Position numbers and translations under genes: made by a program
Origin: Sphingobacteriaceae bacterium
Lineage (GTDB): Bacteria > Bacteroidota > Bacteroidia > B-17B0 > Aurantibacillaceae
Direction: 5' to 3'
DNA: 64,000 bases
Assembly (NCBI GenBank): GCA_016715905.1
Contig: JADJXI010000005.1
Span: 248,001 to 312,000 of the forward strand
Notes under the pieces: generated by a model
Databases searched by the model: none
What the model was told of the DNA's origin: nothing
Seen by the model: only the letters and a program-made list of their open reading frames with translations
Shown here: positions 26,980-34,975 of the stretch, in pieces
Layout of the letters: each line of letters starts with the position of its first letter
How positions within the stretch are numbered: the first letter of the stretch is position 1

Positions 26980-29496
26980 ATGGCACAGCCTTCAAAAGCA
27001 TCAAGCGGTAACGTGAAAGGACTTAAAGCTCCAACTTTCCCTGAGCTTTCACACACTTTTAAATATTTCCCCTTTTTAACACATAAAATGGCCATGGTGT
27101 TGGTGGGCATTATTGGCTTTACTTTTTACATCACTTCTATCAATGGAGAGTATGCGTTGGATGATGGTATTATTATCCATCAAAATGACCACGTGATTAA
27201 AGGCTTTAGAGGGATAAAAGATATTTTAACCAAAGATGCTTACGAGAGTTTTTACCGTAGGATGTGTGCTACAGATCAGTTAGCCGGAGGTCGTTATCGT
27301 CCGCTTTCTGTTGTAAGTTTTGCTATTGAACAGCAATTTATTCATCCGTATCGAACGGGTTTGTATATGAAGGTGGAAGACTCCAATAAAAACGGAGTGC
27401 TCGACAAAGAACAGGTGAATTATATAACCCCTTGTGGTAGACCGGAAACTAATTATGAATACAATGAATTTATTGACTTGAATAATGACGGTATAGTTCA
27501 AGCCAATGAATGTTACACCTGTTGGGATCAGAACCAAAACTTTAAAAATGATTTTGAGGAAGATTTGAATGTGGATGGAGTATTTAATGAAGTAGATTGC
27601 CAGGTATATGGCGCAAAGGTTCGTCACTTCAATAACATCTGGACTTTTGCATTGGGTTGTGTATTTTTATTTCTGGTATTTTCAAAATGTTTTTTCCGAC
27701 AAAACCAGGATTTAGCTTTAATTGCTGCTTTACTGTTTACCATGCATCCGATACACTCGGAGGCTATTGCTAATGTAAAATCAAGAGATGAAATTTTCTC
27801 ACTCATTTTTGTTTCATTAACTTTTCTCTATGCCTTTAAATATCTCGAAACGAAGAAGCGAAGTGATTTAATTTGGGCTTCTGTTATGTTTTTACTCGCC
27901 TTGCTTTCTAAAGAATATGCCATCATGTTGTTATTCTTAGTTCCAATGGCGGTTTATACTTTCACTGAAAATGATTTTGATATAAAAACCTTTACTAAAA
28001 CGCCGGAGTTTAAACAAACGTTCAGAATTGGAATAGTGTTTGTGATTTGTGCGGCTATCATGTTGTATTTAAAACGTGATTTCGATATGCATGCCCGACC
28101 GGACTCTAAACCTATAAAATCATTCTGGTTATTCCCATTCTTGTATATATTGATTGGAATATTCATGTTAGGTGCAAACAAGAAAAAGAATTTCCAAACA
28201 CTAATGAGTTGGTTCTATTTTGTGATGCTGTTTTATCTGGCCATGCGTTTAATGGCGGTAAAATTAAAACCAGGTGTACCCGATACGGAAATTTTAAATA
28301 ATCCGTACTTATTAGCAAATGGCGAAGAACGTTTCGCTACAAAAGTTTATGTACTCATGAAATATATTTGGTTGCAAATATTCCCACATCCGCTTTCATC
28401 AGATTATTCTTACAATACCATAGAGTATCGTCACTTTACCAGCTGGGATTTCTTACTATCCTTAGCATTACACTTGGGTATGGTGGTTGCAGCCGTTTAT
28501 TACACATTAAAAAAACATGTTATTGGTTTTGCATTGATGACTTACATTTTCTTCGCATTGCTGATTGGAAACGTGTTAATGGATATTGGTGCTACAATGG
28601 GTGAACGTTTGATTTTCCATTCTTCCATCGGTTTCGCGATTCTTAGTGGTTATTTCTTGCTCTGGATCTTTGATAAGTTATATAAAGCTTCTCCCGGATT
28701 AAGTAAATCAACACTCTCCGTATTATTGCTGGTGGTTGGCTTCTTATACGGATGCAAAACCTGGGAAAGAAATTGGGACTGGAAGAATGACGTAACTTTA
28801 TTCTTGAAAGATGTAACCCATAAGCCGCACTCGGTATTGGTGTTGGGTAACGCCGGAGCACGTTGGGTTGATTTGGCGGATACCAAAGAAGTAACCGGAA
28901 TTAATATTCCCGGCCAGGATTCTACTAAATACAACGATTATAATGGTACCCTGAAAATTACTGATGAAGAAGTGAAACAAGGTGGTTACAGTAATAAGCG
29001 TGAAGCTGCTCTTTACAAAGGAATTAAATTCTTAAAGCACGCTATTGAACTGCATCCCCGTTACGTAAACGGATATTTAAATCTTGGATTAGCTCATTTT
29101 AAATTGAGAAAAGATTTTGAAGCGCTTTATTATTGGAAAATGGCTGAGCGTCTTTATCCTAATAATCCATATTTAAGAAATTATTACATGGTTTATTATA
29201 ATGATTTAAAGAATAGAGGAGCCATGGCCTTTCAACGCGGACGTATGGATAGTGCTGCTATACATTATCGCGCGGCTACTGTGTTAGACCCGAGTAATGC
29301 CGAAGGTTGGTATAATTTAGGTGGAGCTTATTTTAATAGCGGAAGATATGTACAGGCCAAAGCCTCTTGGGATAGAGCCTTGCAAATCAATCCGAATTAT
29401 GCGGATGTGAAAAAGGTTTTACCAATGATTACGCCTCAAATGTTGGGTCAAGCACCTGTAGTGAATGTGGTGCCACAACCGGTGAAGAATAATTGA
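26980..29496 (+). CDS. TMTC-like GT-C membrane glycosyltransferase/TPR protein with EF-hand-like loops
   Basis: The 838-residue product has a first membrane helix (about 38-55), then an acidic YALDDG motif (58-63) where GT-C enzymes place catalytic acids, then an unusual 75-residue stretch with four Ca-loop-like motifs: DSNKNGVLDKEQ (134-145), DLNNDGIVQANE (166-177), DQNQNFKNDFEE (183-194) and DLNVDGVFNEVD (195-206). About ten more helices follow (215-595). The C-terminus holds at least two TPR units (GYLNLGLAHFKLRKDFEAL, GWYNLGGAYFNSGRYVQA). The overall plan resembles TMTC-type O-mannosyltransferases, which glycosylate exported proteins. The donor and acceptor are unknown. Its stop overlaps the cupin start (ATGA). 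Confidence 0.85.
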   Translation: MAQPSKASSGNVKGLKAPTFPELSHTFKYFPFLTHKMAMVLVGIIGFTFYITSINGEYALDDGIIIHQNDHVIKGFRGIKDILTKDAYESFYRRMCATDQLAGGRYRPLSVVSFAIEQQFIHPYRTGLYMKVEDSNKNGVLDKEQVNYITPCGRPETNYEYNEFIDLNNDGIVQANECYTCWDQNQNFKNDFEEDLNVDGVFNEVDCQVYGAKVRHFNNIWTFALGCVFLFLVFSKCFFRQNQDLALIAALLFTMHPIHSEAIANVKSRDEIFSLIFVSLTFLYAFKYLETKKRSDLIWASVMFLLALLSKEYAIMLLFLVPMAVYTFTENDFDIKTFTKTPEFKQTFRIGIVFVICAAIMLYLKRDFDMHARPDSKPIKSFWLFPFLYILIGIFMLGANKKKNFQTLMSWFYFVMLFYLAMRLMAVKLKPGVPDTEILNNPYLLANGEERFATKVYVLMKYIWLQIFPHPLSSDYSYNTIEYRHFTSWDFLLSLALHLGMVVAAVYYTLKKHVIGFALMTYIFFALLIGNVLMDIGATMGERLIFHSSIGFAILSGYFLLWIFDKLYKASPGLSKSTLSVLLLVVGFLYGCKTWERNWDWKNDVTLFLKDVTHKPHSVLVLGNAGARWVDLADTKEVTGINIPGQDSTKYNDYNGTLKITDEEVKQGGYSNKREAALYKGIKFLKHAIELHPRYVNGYLNLGLAHFKLRKDFEALYYWKMAERLYPNNPYLRNYYMVYYNDLKNRGAMAFQRGRMDSAAIHYRAATVLDPSNAEGWYNLGGAYFNSGRYVQAKASWDRALQINPNYADVKKVLPMITPQMLGQAPVVNVVPQPVKNN

Positions 29497-29900
29497 TGAA
29501 ATTTTTTCTGCTCATACCGTTTTTATTTTTAGGCAATACTAAAGTGAATGCACAAAAAATGGAAATGAATACGGATACTATTGGTAACAATTCAAAAACA
29601 GATAATATTTACAGTCGGTTCTTATTTGGTGATAGTTTGTCAAGTACCTTTTGTATAGTAATTAAAAAAGGCGTAAAAGCACATAAACATCAGTTTCATA
29701 GTGAGAATATTGTGGTTTTGGATGGTGAGGCAAATATGCAGGTAGGTGATGTTAATTGGAAAATTAAAAAAGGAGATGCATTCTTTATTCCTAAAAACAC
29801 CGTTCACTCAGCTCAAACAATCGGAAATACTCCTTTAAAAGTATTAAGCATTCAATCACCCCTTTTTGATGGAACCGATAGAATAATGATAGCCCCATGA
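29493..29900 (+). CDS. Secreted cupin-domain protein
   Basis: A signal peptide (MMKFFLLIPFLFLGNTKVNAQ) precedes a single cupin domain of about 95 residues. Metal-binding residues are likely in KAHKHQFHSENIVVLDGEA (His cluster and Glu) and IPKNTVHSAQ (late His). Its function is unknown; small exported cupins bind metals or small ligands. It overlaps the TMTC-like gene upstream and the Omp28-like gene downstream, each by four bases (ATGA), so the three are probably co-translated. Confidence 0.85.
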   Translation: MMKFFLLIPFLFLGNTKVNAQKMEMNTDTIGNNSKTDNIYSRFLFGDSLSSTFCIVIKKGVKAHKHQFHSENIVVLDGEANMQVGDVNWKIKKGDAFFIPKNTVHSAQTIGNTPLKVLSIQSPLFDGTDRIMIAP

Positions 29901-31981
29901 GAATCGTATTAAGTATAATTTTAATTTTTTCAATAAGTCTTTCAAAGGCTCAAATAATTTTATCTCAAAAATTTAATACCTTAAGTCTTACTTCTTACAC
30001 CAGTGGTAATCTGGTAAATTCCTACACCTTTGTACCATCCGGTTTTAGTGTAATTGATGATAATTATCCGAATAATATCGGAACTTCACCAAATTACAAC
30101 GCCCCCTTTCAGGTACCTGAATTAAAAAACAAAGGTTGGATTGTGGCTTTTAATCCATTAGAAAACGACACTTTTTTAATTAGCACAAGTTGGTTAGATA
30201 ATGCGGCTCAAGTCTCCGACGAATGGGTAATTACTCCTTCAGTAACTATACAAGCCAATACTATTTTATCCTGGCGTGCCAAAAGTCCGGATGGGAATAA
30301 TCGGGACGGATATGAAGTATATGGCACCAATAAATCAGGCTCATTAACTGCAAATGATTTTACTATTGGCGATAAATTATTTTCAATATTAAGTAGTTCT
30401 GTTTTGGGGAGTGGTGAAAATACCGAATGGACAAAACGATCGATTTTTTTAGGTTCATTTCAGGGACAAACATTAAGATTTGCGTTCAGAAATAATTCAT
30501 TGGATAAATTTCAATTGTGGATTGATGATATTGAAGTAAATAACTTAACTTATTTAAAAGACGCAGCGTTGAGCGAGATTCGCATGAATAAATATTTTTT
30601 ATCTCAAACCGCTCAAAATATTACACTAGCCGTAAAAAATACCGGCGCAATAAATATTAGTTCACTCACCCTGAATTATAAATATGGTAATTCTTCTGTT
30701 GTTTCTCAATCCTTTGCTTTAACAAGTTCCTTAACTAGTCAGCAATCTGCAACTTTCTCTTTTCCGCAAACACTAAGCGTTACATCACCGGGTTTATATG
30801 AAGTTAAAGCCTGGATTAGTTTAGTGAATGGAAGTGCGGATGAAAATTTAGTGAATGACACTTTAAAAATGAATATAACGGTTATGAACAGTGCTCCTCC
30901 AAAAACTGTTTTAATGGAACAATTTGTGAGTGCTAATGATCCGGAAAGTCCGGATGCGCAAGAACGCGCTTTATCCATGCAGGCATTGGGTGGAGTTGTG
31001 GTGAATATTCATCACAACGATCAATTAACCGAACCGGCTACTGCTACTTTAGTAAATACGTTTATGAAAAACTCATCCACTTCACTTTTCGATCGGGCTT
31101 TTCAATACGATATTAATTCAACGGCTGTAAACCGAACATCTTATTATGACAAATTATTGGCTGAAGGTGTAAAGGTAAGTCCGGTTAAAGTTTCATTAGA
31201 AAATATAAATTATTCTACTATAACTAAAGCCCTTTCTTTTTTGGCAAAAGCTGAATTTTACGGCGACGTTAAAGGTGACTATAAACTCGGCGTTTATTTA
31301 GTTGAAAACCATGTTTGCGGCAATAAAACCAATACATTGGTGAATGGCTATAATCAATTGAGTAATTATTACAATGTGCCCTGGTCGCCTTATTATTTGT
31401 CGGGCTATTATTCTTTGCCACAAAATGCCTGGGTATTGGATGCCTGGAGGTTTAAACATGAAAATGTTTTGATTCATGCATTTGACGGAACTGATGGATT
31501 AGGGGGATTAATAACCCCGAGTGTAAGTACAGGCGAAATTTTTTCTAAACTCTATGTCTATTCTGTTCCCACCCCAACCGGAATTTCAAAATATAATCCC
31601 GATAACATGCATATTGTAGCCTTTGTTTACGACAATGATGCAATAGGCAATAAGAAAAAGATATTAAATGTTGTAAGGGAAAAGGTAACTACCAATTCAG
31701 AAGTGATAGGAATAGATGAGATTCCAAATTTATTAGGAGCGAAAATATTTCCTAACCCGGTAAGTGAATCCGTGTTTATTCAATCCAACGATAATTTGGA
31801 AAATGTTGAGTTAAGTATTCAGGATTTAACGGGAAGAATTGTATTTTCCACACGAGTAAATTCCGGAAAAAAAGACTTGAAGCTAAATTTGATGCATTTA
31901 GAGGAGGGTGTTTATTTATTAAATCTCGTTAAAGGGTCCGAAAAATCAACTACAAAACTGATTAAGGTTAAAGCAAATTGA
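29897..31981 (+). CDS. Omp28-related T9SS-secreted protein with choice-of-anchor J domain
   Basis: The 694-residue product starts with a signal peptide (ending SLSKAQ). Residues about 20-215 are a choice-of-anchor J jelly-roll (WIVAFNPLENDTFLISTSW..., LWIDDIEV). About 215-330 is an Ig-like/CARDB-like module. About 335-590 matches Omp28-related proteins (KTVLMEQFVSANDPESPDAQ...). A T9SS type A sorting domain closes it (KIFPNPVSESVF, LTGRIVFSTRV, EGVYLLNLVKG). It is exported across both membranes, and its role at the surface is unknown. Last gene of the coupled trio. Confidence 0.88.
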   Translation: MRIVLSIILIFSISLSKAQIILSQKFNTLSLTSYTSGNLVNSYTFVPSGFSVIDDNYPNNIGTSPNYNAPFQVPELKNKGWIVAFNPLENDTFLISTSWLDNAAQVSDEWVITPSVTIQANTILSWRAKSPDGNNRDGYEVYGTNKSGSLTANDFTIGDKLFSILSSSVLGSGENTEWTKRSIFLGSFQGQTLRFAFRNNSLDKFQLWIDDIEVNNLTYLKDAALSEIRMNKYFLSQTAQNITLAVKNTGAINISSLTLNYKYGNSSVVSQSFALTSSLTSQQSATFSFPQTLSVTSPGLYEVKAWISLVNGSADENLVNDTLKMNITVMNSAPPKTVLMEQFVSANDPESPDAQERALSMQALGGVVVNIHHNDQLTEPATATLVNTFMKNSSTSLFDRAFQYDINSTAVNRTSYYDKLLAEGVKVSPVKVSLENINYSTITKALSFLAKAEFYGDVKGDYKLGVYLVENHVCGNKTNTLVNGYNQLSNYYNVPWSPYYLSGYYSLPQNAWVLDAWRFKHENVLIHAFDGTDGLGGLITPSVSTGEIFSKLYVYSVPTPTGISKYNPDNMHIVAFVYDNDAIGNKKKILNVVREKVTTNSEVIGIDEIPNLLGAKIFPNPVSESVFIQSNDNLENVELSIQDLTGRIVFSTRVNSGKKDLKLNLMHLEEGVYLLNLVKGSEKSTTKLIKVKAN

Positions 31982-31992
31982 GGATTATTTCG

Positions 31993-32000
31993 TAAATTTG
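31993..32000 (+). promoter_or_regulatory. Candidate -7 element (TAAATTTG) for tRNA-Leu
   Basis: TAAATTTG is a perfect TAnnTTTG match ending 13 bases before the first base of the mature tRNA, the distance expected for a short 5' leader. Confidence 0.5.
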
Positions 32001-32013
32001 TAAAGCAAAAAAT

Positions 32014-32095
32014 GCGGATGTGGCGTAATTGGTAGCCGTGCCAGACTTAGGATCTGGTGCCGAAAGGCGTGGGGGTTCGAGTCCCTTCATCCGTA
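32014..32095 (+). tRNA. tRNA-Leu (anticodon UAG)
   Basis: The cloverleaf can be drawn by hand. The acceptor stem is GCGGATG (32014-32020) with CATCCGT (32088-32094, one G-U pair). The anticodon stem is CCAGA/TCTGG around loop CTTAGGA, anticodon TAG at 32048-32050. A long class II variable arm contains GCC-GAAA-GGC. The T arm has loop TTCGAGT. The discriminator base is A (32095). CCA is not encoded: CAAAA follows. The segment from 32080 to the 3' end is duplicated at 32526-32541. Confidence 0.95.
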
Positions 32096-32162
32096 CAAAA
32101 TCAGAGTGAGAAACAGAGCGAAAGCGGAGTTTCGAACTCTGATTTTTCTTCATTCTCACTCT
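32080..32162. repeat. 83-bp direct repeat, left copy (tRNA-Leu 3' end plus hairpin)
   Basis: Identical to 32526-32608 except for one base (A at 32136 versus G at 32582). It begins with AGTCCC inside the T arm of tRNA-Leu, covers the tRNA 3' end, then the 51-nt hairpin core (32097-32147), and ends with TTCTCACTCT. Weaker similarity continues about 18 bases further. The start of identity in the T loop is the usual place for integration crossover at tRNA genes. Confidence 0.95.
32097..32147 (+). other. Structured hairpin element, copy A (possible terminator of tRNA-Leu)
   Basis: Ten-pair outer stem AAAATCAGAG/CTCTGATTTT, a T-A pair, tandem GA/GA mismatches, inner stem GAAAC/GTTTC, a 3x3 purine loop, and GC-GAAA-GC with a GNRA tetraloop, followed by T residues. 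It starts two bases after the tRNA discriminator base, so it can act as the tRNA terminator. Other copies are at 1610-1660 and 32543-32593. Confidence 0.7.
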
Positions 32163-32182
32163 CATTCTCGCTTTTTAAGATA

Positions 32183-32527
32183 ATGTTTGATTTTCAAAAT
32201 CTTGAGGTATATAAAAAGGCAAAAAATTTTCATTTAGATTGTAAAAATCTGATATTGAAGAGTAAATTAGATTATTATGTAAAGGATCAACTTGGAAGGG
32301 CTTCATTTAGTATTGTTTTAAATATTGCTGAGGGTTCGGGGAAGTTTTCAAAACCTGATCGCAAGAACTATTTCGTTACGGCAAGGGGTTCAGTTTTTGA
32401 ATGTGTGGCAATATTCGATATGCTTCATGATCTTGAAATAATTGATTCCTCATCCTTTGAAACATATTTGAAAAAGGCAGATGAACTGTCAAGAATACTT
32501 TATGCTATGATAAAAAACCTTTCTTAG
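32183..32527 (+). CDS. Four-helix-bundle protein, S23 / 23S rRNA intervening-sequence (IVP) family
   Basis: The ATG at 32183 gives 114 residues. An upstream in-frame start at 32057 lies inside the tRNA gene and is rejected. The family pattern is clear: FQNLEVYKKAK at the start, QLGRASFSIVLNIAEGSG (residues 36-53) and the TARGSVFECV segment (66-75). Members form four-helix bundles found in IVSs of 23S rRNA in some bacteria, as stand-alone genes, and related to the Avd accessory protein of diversity-generating retroelements. The stop TAG is completed by the first two bases (AG) of the right direct repeat, so the gene exactly fills a 446-bp unit. Molecular function is unknown. Confidence 0.93.
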   Translation: MFDFQNLEVYKKAKNFHLDCKNLILKSKLDYYVKDQLGRASFSIVLNIAEGSGKFSKPDRKNYFVTARGSVFECVAIFDMLHDLEIIDSSSFETYLKKADELSRILYAMIKNLS

Positions 32528-32608
32528 TCCCTTCATCCGTACAAAATCAGAGTGAGAAACAGAGCGAAAGCGGAGTTTCGAGCTCTGATTTTTCTTCATT
32601 CTCACTCT
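32526..32608. repeat. 83-bp direct repeat, right copy
   Basis: A copy of 32080-32162 offset by 446 bp, with one mismatch. It carries a 16-base relic of the tRNA-Leu 3' end (AGTCCCTTCATCCGTA) with no tRNA body before it, then the hairpin core (32543-32593) and TTCTCACTCT. It looks like the far attachment-type junction of an inserted or tandemly duplicated unit. Confidence 0.95.
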
Positions 32609-32655
32609 ATTTCACGCTTTTAAGAAAAGATCAAAATAATGTAGATATTTGTACA

Positions 32656-34086
32656 TTGGTTTTCAGTAGCATAATATTCCTCACTTACTTCTTGCCAATT
32701 GTGCTATTACTTTATATTATTTTACCTTATAAATACAAAAATACATTTCTTTTACTTGTAAGTGTTTTTTTTTATAGTTGGGGGGCGCCTAGATTTATTT
32801 TCGTTATTCTTTTGACAACAACTATTGACTTTTATATAGTTGGCAGGATGGCAAAGTCGAGTAATCTTAGATTACGAAATACACTTTTAATATCTTCATT
32901 ATTCTTAAATTTTGGCCTATTATTTTATTTTAAGTATTGTAATTTTTTTATTGAGAACGTTAATTTTCTTTTGGGCAATTTTGGTGCAGGAGAAATAACA
33001 TGGATGAAAGTTGTTCTCCCTATTGGAATTTCATTTTATACCTTTGAAAGTGTCACGTATATGATTGATGTTTATCGGAAAGAGCATAAGCCTTTAGATA
33101 ACTTCTTGAATTATCAGTTGTATATTTTACTTTTTCCTAAGTTGATAGCAGGCCCAATCATTAGGTATAAAGAAATTGCTGAACAAATTACAGATAGGAC
33201 CTCACAAATAAATTTGGATAATTTCCTTTATGGATTTTACAGATTTTCTTTAGGCTTAGCTAAAAAAGTAATACTCGCAAATAATGTAGGTGTAGTGGCA
33301 GATTACGTTTTTAATGCTAATGTTTCTACATTAAGCACTTTAGATTGTTGGATGGGAGCATTATGCTATACTTTTCAAATTTATTTTGATTTTTCCGGGT
33401 ATTCAGATATGGCTATAGGTTTAGGTAGGATGTTCGGATTTATTTTTCCGGAAAATTTTGAAAATCCTTATATATCTAAAAGCGTAACTGAGTTTTGGAA
33501 AAGATGGCATATTACTTTAAGCAATTGGATGCGGAATTATATTTACATACCTCTGGGGGGTAATCGCGTTAAAAAAAGTTCTCGCTTATATTTTAATTTA
33601 TGGTTTGTTTTTATACTTAGCGGATTTTGGCACGGTGCATCATGGACATTTATTGTTTGGGGTGCCTACTATGGTTTCTGGCTTATTATCGAACGAATTA
33701 CTAAATATTATCAAATTAAATTTTTTAAGTTTATATCGCTTGTCACTACGTTTGTAATTGTGGTCATAGGTTGGGTTATTTTCAGGGCCGAAAGCCTACA
33801 AATTGCGGGTAAAATAATTTCTCACATGGTTATACCGTTTAAATCTGGAATTTCGCATCCTATATATCAAAAACAATTTATGGCATACCTAATTATTTGC
33901 TCTTTATTTTCTTTTTTTGTTCTCCTTCCCTTTGGCAAGGCACTCCAAAAAGTCTTTTACTCCCCAATTGTTAAGCCCGCAAGCATTCATATTTCCCTTT
34001 TAATAATCTCTTTCGCGGTATTTTTACTTTCAATGGCAATGATTACAACTACTAATTATAATCCTTTCATTTATTTTAGATTTTAA
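32656..34086 (+). CDS. MBOAT family O-acyltransferase (AlgI/PatA-like)
   Basis: The 476 residues contain about eleven membrane helices and the MBOAT hallmarks: FWKRWHITLSNWMRNYIYIPLGG and the catalytic His in SGFWHGASWTFIVWG. The N-terminal VFSSIIFLTYFLPIVLLLYI matches AlgI-type proteins. These enzymes pass acetyl groups across the inner membrane to a periplasmic partner that O-acetylates polysaccharides. The start is a TTG at 32656 because no ATG lies in frame nearby; it is 48 bases after the right direct repeat. The partner gene immediately downstream is truncated, so the system may be inactive here. Confidence 0.92.
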   Translation: MVFSSIIFLTYFLPIVLLLYIILPYKYKNTFLLLVSVFFYSWGAPRFIFVILLTTTIDFYIVGRMAKSSNLRLRNTLLISSLFLNFGLLFYFKYCNFFIENVNFLLGNFGAGEITWMKVVLPIGISFYTFESVTYMIDVYRKEHKPLDNFLNYQLYILLFPKLIAGPIIRYKEIAEQITDRTSQINLDNFLYGFYRFSLGLAKKVILANNVGVVADYVFNANVSTLSTLDCWMGALCYTFQIYFDFSGYSDMAIGLGRMFGFIFPENFENPYISKSVTEFWKRWHITLSNWMRNYIYIPLGGNRVKKSSRLYFNLWFVFILSGFWHGASWTFIVWGAYYGFWLIIERITKYYQIKFFKFISLVTTFVIVVIGWVIFRAESLQIAGKIISHMVIPFKSGISHPIYQKQFMAYLIICSLFSFFVLLPFGKALQKVFYSPIVKPASIHISLLIISFAVFLLSMAMITTTNYNPFIYFRF

Positions 34087-34539
34087 TTGAAGAATAAAGT
34101 AAAAATATTAATGAGTGCATTGGTGATACTTTTTTTATCAGGATCACTGATTGATAGCTGTTTTAATCTGACGGAATCAAAATTTCAATTATTTGGATAT
34201 AGCAAACCCGTTGAAGACACTTTATTATCAATTAATACCTGGTTTGATAGAAGTTTTCAGGATAAAAAAAATGATTACATTAATAATAATTTTGGCGGTA
34301 GAAATTTTCTGGTGAGATTAAATAACCAAGTTAATTATACTTTTTACGATAAAATAAATGTTTGGGATGTGTTTAAAGGAAAAGATGATTATTTATTTTC
34401 AGAGGCATTTTTTAAAAACTTTTCAGGGGAGGACTATAAAGGTAATCATTTCGTTGACTCGATTCACTTAAGATTAGTTAAATTGAATTCTTGGTTAAAA
34501 GATCGCGGGAGTAAGTTGATATGTAAATCGTCAGCATAA
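34087..34539 (+). pseudogene. 5' fragment of an AlgX/DHHW-like acetyltransferase partner, truncated by an IS
   Basis: The fragment directly follows the MBOAT stop (TTG at 34087, or ATG at 34111). It has a signal-anchor helix, then a region typical of the N-terminus of AlgX/DHHW-type periplasmic acetyltransferases (FQLFGYSKPVEDTLLSINTW, NNFGGRNFLVRLNNQVNYTF, KGKDDYLFSEAF). The family normally runs to ~350-400 residues with a later SGNH-like catalytic triad. Here native similarity stops at about KLIC (34521), followed by four residues encoded by IS DNA and a stop. The catalytic part is not found on the other side of the IS. Confidence 0.8.
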
Positions 34540-34602
34540 AGTGGACTAAATTTAACTAAAACTAAGAGAGTGTTTCCAGAAAAACAATAAATTTATAATA
34601 CT

Positions 34603-34961
34603 ATGGAAACAAAGAAAAAACAAACAGCGGAGAACTTTATAAAAGAGATACGTCGTAAATCAAAAAGAATATTTAGTTCAGAACAAAAAATAAATATTGT
34701 AATGGAAGCTATACGAGCTGAGATGCCAGTAGCTGAATTATGCAGGAAGTATTCCATTAACCCATCTCAATTCTATAAATGGAACAAAGAGTTTTTAGAA
34801 GCGGGAAAGAAGAGATTATCAGGGGATACAACCAGGAAGCAACCAGTGATGAAGTAGCGGAGCTCAGAAAAGAAAATCAAAAGCTAAAGGAAACCGTAGC
34901 TGATTTAGTATTGCGCTATGATATCGTAAAAAAAAGCTTGAACATATTGGAGAATCTGTAA
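34603..34961 (+). pseudogene. IS3-family transposase OrfA, frameshifted
   Basis: The N-terminal half (34603-34857) has the helix-turn-helix SEQKINIVMEAIRAEMPVAELCRKYSINPSQFYKWNKEF. The leucine-zipper end (EVAELRKENQKLKETVADLVLRYDIVKKS) lies in another frame, open to 34961. Restoring one G in AGGAA near 34835 would rejoin them. An eight-A run at 34928-34935 just before the OrfA end matches the programmed -1 frameshift signal of IS3 elements: the -1 frame stays open from there into OrfB. Confidence 0.85.
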
Positions 34962-34975
34962 AATTCAAAAAGTAT

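Noticed and set aside
27280..27627. Long minus-strand ORFs within the TMTC-like gene
   Set aside because: They are shadows of a strongly supported plus-strand gene and encode no recognisable protein.
32057..32182. In-frame N-terminal extension of the four-helix-bundle gene beginning inside tRNA-Leu
   Set aside because: It would translate the tRNA T arm and the hairpin into low-complexity Ser/Gln residues. The family N-terminus FQNLEVYKKA starts right after ATG 32183.
34087..34539. The 150-residue AlgX-like ORF as an intact short gene
   Set aside because: Its end is encoded by the IS terminal region and the catalytic part of the family is missing.
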